Made by a program: the position numbers and the translations under genes
Shown here: one piece after another, positions 59,201 to 64,000 of the stretch
How positions within the stretch are numbered: the first letter of the stretch is position 1
Layout: each line of letters starts with the position of its first letter
The notes under the pieces: model-generated
What the model saw: only the letters and a program-made list of their open reading frames with translations
Databases searched by the model: none
What the model was told of the DNA's origin: nothing
NCBI GenBank assembly: GCA_023055355.1
Contig: JALJCS010000022.1
Location: forward strand, 6,061,001 to 6,125,000
Direction of reading: 5' to 3'
Source: Agelaius tricolor
Taxonomy: Eukaryota > Chordata > Aves > Passeriformes > Icteridae
DNA: 64,000 nucleotides

Positions 59201-62200
59201 AATAAATTAAATGGAAATGGGACACAAAATCCCTTGGGATCTGCTCACAATTCCAGTGACCAACTTACAAACTATTACCCCTGCAGTTATTGATCTGGTG
59301 CTCACATTTAGCATTGCTGCTCAAGAGACAACTTTATCATCTGAGAAAGTCTGATAAAAGCCATGATCAGTTTTATTTGTGGTTGCCACTGCTATATGAA
59401 GAAAAGTGCAAACCATACTGTGCTGTTTCTGTTACAAGTTTCAGAATCCAAAATTAGAAAAAACTTATTTGACTCCAACTATATTAAAAATGAGCTTGAA
59501 TACTGAATCAGTGTCTACAGAAAAAACAGCTTTTCAGAAAGAAAATACAGGTCAAAGTATAGATCTGAGATGAGGGAACAAAAGGAGGAATTGTAACCTG
59601 GGGAAGCTGAGCTTGAAATTAGTCAACGTCTTTATGCTCAACCAAATTGGCCCTGCTTATCACACCAGGCTGGCCAAGTTGAACATGAAACCAAGATAAA
59701 TATGACATAAGGCTACCTCAACAAGGAGAGCAAGAAGCTAAGGCAGGGTCTGCCACCATGTACAGCCTTTCAGCTGGCCATTCAGAGGAATAATTCTGTC
59801 TATATGCACTAATGACCATAAGAAAATATATGAAAATTTAAAATCTGATTTATATACTTATTTAGTGTGCTGCAGAAAGAAATCTAAACATTTTAGGAGA
59901 ATGAAATATTTGTATAGCTCTTACTGAAAATTCTTTGGCTCTGTCAGAACTGCATAGCTGTTCTCATGACCCTTGTGCATCTTTGCACCTTAAAAAGTTA
60001 CTTGTCTCTATTATTTCAGTCATTCCGACAATTCATTGAACAGCATATTAAATTATTCTGCAGAAGAATTTACAGATATTTAGTATGTGTATTACTGTAT
60101 GAACCTGTTGGATTCCTTTCCTCAAAAGAATGATGACTTGATGAAAAATTTGTGATTCCTCTTTAAAGTAACAACACTGAAGCAAGTGGGAAGAAAAATA
60201 ATTTTTAAATTACAGTAATTATTATTTAATGATGTATTTTGGAGGTATGTCTTGGGGTTTTTTTAAACTCATGTGTTTTCTAATTTGTGATTGCCTCTAA
60301 TGCATGCAAAATAGCATGGGGGTCATATTTTATTACATCTTTGCTTGTACAAGTTCCCTCAGATTAATGTTCCTGCTCTCCACTTTGTCTGGAGAATGAC
60401 CAATGGGGCCTGTGGAGGAGGTGTTTGGTAACTGGAGCAGAGACACTGTATTAGCTCTACCTTTGCAGTCTAAAAATATCTCTGTTTTAGGACGGTTGGA
60501 CAGAATTTGGCCCTTGGGATTTATAGCCTAGGCAGGTTAAGTGAGTGCTGTGCACATTAAATGCAGACTTTGAGGTAGGCCATCACATCTTTCCTAAAAT
60601 GATGTTACCCTACGGTCAGATTTTTGTTTGTTTTTAATACTCTGTAAATTTACTACAGGGGCTTTGATGCATGTTTTTCAGCTTGAAAGCAAAACTGTCT
60701 TCCTTCATCCACCACTTTACAATTTTAATGCTTTTAGCAGGCAGCTCCAAGACACAGAAATGGGCTCAGAAAGCAGCACAGCTAACAAGAATATCTGGAG
60801 CTCTTCTAGGGAAGATTTAAAAGAGAACCCAAGAGGCCAGAAGAGGACAGAAAATATTTTAGTCGTGCATCTGTCAATCTTTGACTGAGCACATAGCTCC
60901 ACCATGGCAGGTTTTTCTTCAAGGTGGTGTTTATGCACCTTCAGAGGAAAATCAGTGCCAGAGAGGCACTGCTGGTCCTGGTGTGCATCCCTGGGATGGG
61001 ATTGCCTCTCTCTCCAACCAGCTCAGCTTTTTGCAGCAGCTTTGAGCTAGCACAAAGCCTTTGATGAGTTACTTCTGGCTTACAGCAGGATGGACGAGGG
61101 AAGAGCCCTCTTACACATCCAACAGAACTTTCTGCTGCCTGCACTCATTCTGTTTTTTGCTTGTTTGATTGTCTTGAAATTTTTAACTGTGCTTTTGATC
61201 TGAGCCCAAGAATTGAAACCATCACTGGGAATGTGCTGCTAGAGAGAACTATGAAGCAAAATGCAACCACAACACTTTAAATGTTGATTTAAGGGATGTC
61301 TAGACCTCATGCTGGCTTTCTGCACCAAGATTAATTTCTCATAGAGAATACCCCTCCTCCACTTTCCAGATTTTATATTAAAAGTCAATTCCCTATGCTC
61401 TCTCAACTCTAGTCCTTCTGTATGAAGAGGAATAATAGGGCTTCTGCTTTCTCATTTCCATTTGCAGTTTGGGAAGGGCTTGTACTTAATGGACGTGGAG
61501 GGAACCTTAAAGAGGAAGCATGAACATGTTATGAGTTTTGAGTTATTAGGTTTTTGAGTTATTAGGTTAATTAAAGAAAGCCACAAAATGGTAGCAGTGT
61601 AAAAGACCAAAGTCAAAGCACCCATATTCCATGGCATTGCTGTTGACTCTGAAGAAAGATGTTCTTACCCTTGAAGAGTGTGGCTTGTGCTCCTGTGGGC
61701 TGATGCCAGCAAGTATTTCTAGAACTTCTGCTTTTGCTATAGTCACATGGTAGATGTTTTCATGGTGCTTTTATCTTTGGAATTTTCTCTCTTCCCTCAC
61801 AGCTGTGGTGATTTGTTTATTCTGGTGTTAATAACTAGATCTGCAGTTAGTGTGTCTAACAGCATAATAATCCACATGCACCAGACACACAGAGCTAGAT
61901 TCAGCACAGAATATTCATTTGTGTTGGAGGATGGAGAAGAGTTATCAGCCAGGAAGGGTTTGAAATGCTTTCCAGGATCAGAATTCAAGTGATCTGTACA
62001 GTGGCAGAAAAATATCCAAGAGTAATATTTTTTCAGTGGAAATTCCCATTTTAAGGGGGGAAAAAAAAGGACAAAGTAATGTTTCTGCTGTTTATTCTGG
62101 CAACCAAAGCTGCTCAAGGATTATAGACTATAATACTCAGTAGTAATTCCAAATAAATCATTTGAGACTACAGTCTTTTAGGCTGGTTATTTTTTCCTTC

Positions 62201-63379
62201 TTTTATACTAGACATCACAGCTAGGACAGGGTATGTCTTTTGCCTGGAGCTGCTTATTAACACAGGAAAAAATAGTGAGCCAGAAGAGTTTATTATCTGA
62301 ACAGAAAGGACATAGTGAAAGTAGAGAAGTTACTGGCCACACTCTTGTGATGGGAATGAAGGAGTATTTAGAGAAATTATTTGTACAAGGCAGTATCAAC
62401 AGTGATGCAGAAAAGCCCCAGCCCACCATAGTCCTGATCCAGTGCTTCAAACTTTTGTTTTCATCTATTTAGTCTCAATTTAAAAGGATTTGATGGTTTT
62501 TATCTTTTTTTCCCCTCCATGTTTATTGTTGGAAGACATCTAAATTGTCACAGAGAAATGCTTCATGTCTGATGTGCAGGCCATGATCACTAGGATGGGC
62601 TTGGAGATGTAGGGAATTGTCAATTCCCAAAAAAAACCCCACTTGTACATGAGTCCTGGACCACCCTTGAAGCCTTTTGCCATGCACAGCAATACACTTC
62701 ATGCATTCCCATGCCCAGAGGGGGTGGCCATATCCTGATGGACAAGGAAAGCAAGATGTGCATTTGGGCTCACAACTTTGAAGTGTCAGAATGGTTCCAA
62801 AGCATCTTTACAGTTTCTTGAAGCTCCCTACTGACAAAAGTAAGAATATTTCTGTATATAGGAAAGAAGGATTTCCACTTATTTAAACTTATTGTATAAA
62901 CGTCAGTCCATCTCCTAAAACCAGAAGGAGTTGCAGGGAGGTTTGCTTTCCCATTGGGTCTGACATGAGGACCACTTTGCCACTGTCAGGGGGCAGAATA
63001 AAAATGGATTCACTGAACATTCTCACTGGTCAAAATCTTCCTTGCAACACAGAGAGACCAACAACCCTGTGTCTTTCACCTTCTTGTGTAGATTTATGTG
63101 GTATTAAAGGACCATGAGCATTGTGCTGGCTCTCTGCACATGGCAGGATTTCACTCAGCAGCTTGAGAAGGTCAGTTAAGTATTAAATATCACCCAGGAT
63201 AACAGGGTAAGATCACTAGGTGCCATGTAACATTTTTTTACATATCATGAGCTGTGCACAAGGGCATATCCAAATAAAATGCATAGGAAATAGCATCACA
63301 CAAATATGATCTACATTTTTTCTTGATCAAAGAGGCTGAGGAAAAAAATAATTAAAAAGTAAAAGCCTTATGCAATGAG
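56231..63379. other. Non-coding DNA, no gene recognised
   Basis: This long stretch of mostly AT-rich unique DNA has only short overlapping frames; the largest are minus 57639-58058 and minus 58548-58976, neither with a recognisable domain. From 59.2 to 60.6 kb there are almost no open frames. No RNA gene or recognised repeat family is seen. Confidence 0.6.
61537..61566. repeat. Short tandem duplication
   Basis: TTTTGAGTTATTAGG occurs twice in direct succession, with one extra T at the join. Confidence 0.9.
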
Positions 63380-63700
63380 ATTTAAAAGAAAACTTCGGGG
63401 GCTGATAAGACGCATCTGGCACAACTTCAAAGTCCATCAAAGTACATATAATCAATGTTTGTCAATAGCAGTTTTGCATCCTTTAATTTATCTTTCATGG
63501 ATATAAAGCATGATGTTATTAGGATCCAGTCCATACCTTAATTCTGTTTGAGATTTGATGAATCAGGGCTCTATTAAAATTCAGTGCAAATCAGCTTACT
63601 CAAGGACACATTACATAAAGTCATGTGTTATCTAACTCCTTTTATCTTGCTGTCTTTCTAACTAGTTAAAGAATCTGGAATTTCATAAACTTCTATTTGT
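63380..63700. promoter_or_regulatory. Possible conserved regulatory block
   Basis: AT-rich, repeat-free DNA holds isolated CpGs (AACTTCGGGGGC near 63393, AAGACGCATCTGG near 63408) and words such as CTGATAAG (GATA type, 63402-63409) and ATAATCAATG (63448-63457). Open frames are absent. The role is inferred from composition only. Confidence 0.3.
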
Positions 63701-64000
63701 GGCTGGCCACCAACATACTGACTCAAACACATATTGCTTGTAGGCACCTGCTTAAGATATGCACATGTGGCATAGTCAGGATACCAAAATTCTTTGTGTA
63801 TTTTTTTGGTGTATGAAATCTCCTTTAGGAATGTTCATGCTCCAGAGCAAGGAATCATCAGAAACAAAGTTCTCTGGCATCCAAATTTCAGCACCTGCTG
63901 CTGTAATCAAGCACTCACAAATGTTTTTTCACCACAAAATCACATCGAGGAAATTTTTAAGCCCTTGGGATTTCACTGTTTTCTTCCTTATATTTCAACA

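Noticed and set aside
1..64000. tRNA, rRNA, CRISPR, origin or prokaryotic operon features
   Set aside because: None seen. Gene density, repeat types and CpG pattern fit a vertebrate nuclear genome.

Overview
This window looks like vertebrate nuclear DNA, most likely from a bird and probably a songbird. It is moderately AT-rich and CpG-poor outside two GC-rich patches, and it has no operon-like gene packing. It carries two decayed CR1 LINE 3' ends, one of them with the avian-type ATTCTATG tail. It also carries a solo LTR that I recognise, from memory only, as a songbird endogenous-retrovirus type. Microsatellites are short. I found no protein-coding gene, tRNA, rRNA, CRISPR array or intact mobile element. 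The open reading frames are short, start and stop without splice context, overlap each other in several frames and match no family I know. The window is best read as intergenic DNA or a very long intron.

Layout: 1-5 kb is plain non-coding DNA with a G-quadruplex motif and purine-rich or T/G-rich tracts. A minus-strand solo LTR lies at about 5.0-5.6 kb. From about 5.8 to 12.7 kb there is a run of blocks that look like conserved non-coding elements: AT-rich, free of recognisable repeats, keeping scattered CpGs, and dense in homeodomain, forkhead, SOX, GATA and E-box type words. An old minus-strand CR1 lies at 15.5-15.8 kb. From 16 to 31 kb the DNA is mostly featureless, with A/C-rich tracts and a CTG-bearing GC-rich patch at 25.4-26.1 kb. 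Further enhancer-like blocks lie near 20.0, 31.8-32.3, 36.0-36.4 and 44.6-45.0 kb. A weak CpG cluster at 42.65-43.02 kb and a clear CpG island at 45.0-45.54 kb are the best promoter candidates. A plus-strand CR1 3' end lies at 48.6-48.7 kb. The rest, to 64 kb, is ordinary unique DNA with a few short tandem duplications and possible enhancer-like blocks near 56.0 and 63.4-63.7 kb.

If there is one functional theme, it is a gene-poor regulatory landscape: clustered candidate enhancers in the first 13 kb and others spaced out to the CpG island. Such landscapes typically flank developmental transcription-factor genes, but the target gene is not in the window and I cannot name the locus. Conservation could not be measured here, so every enhancer-like call is an inference from composition and motif content. 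I did not find a convincing new biological system; the strongest leads are the enhancer-like cluster and the CpG island.
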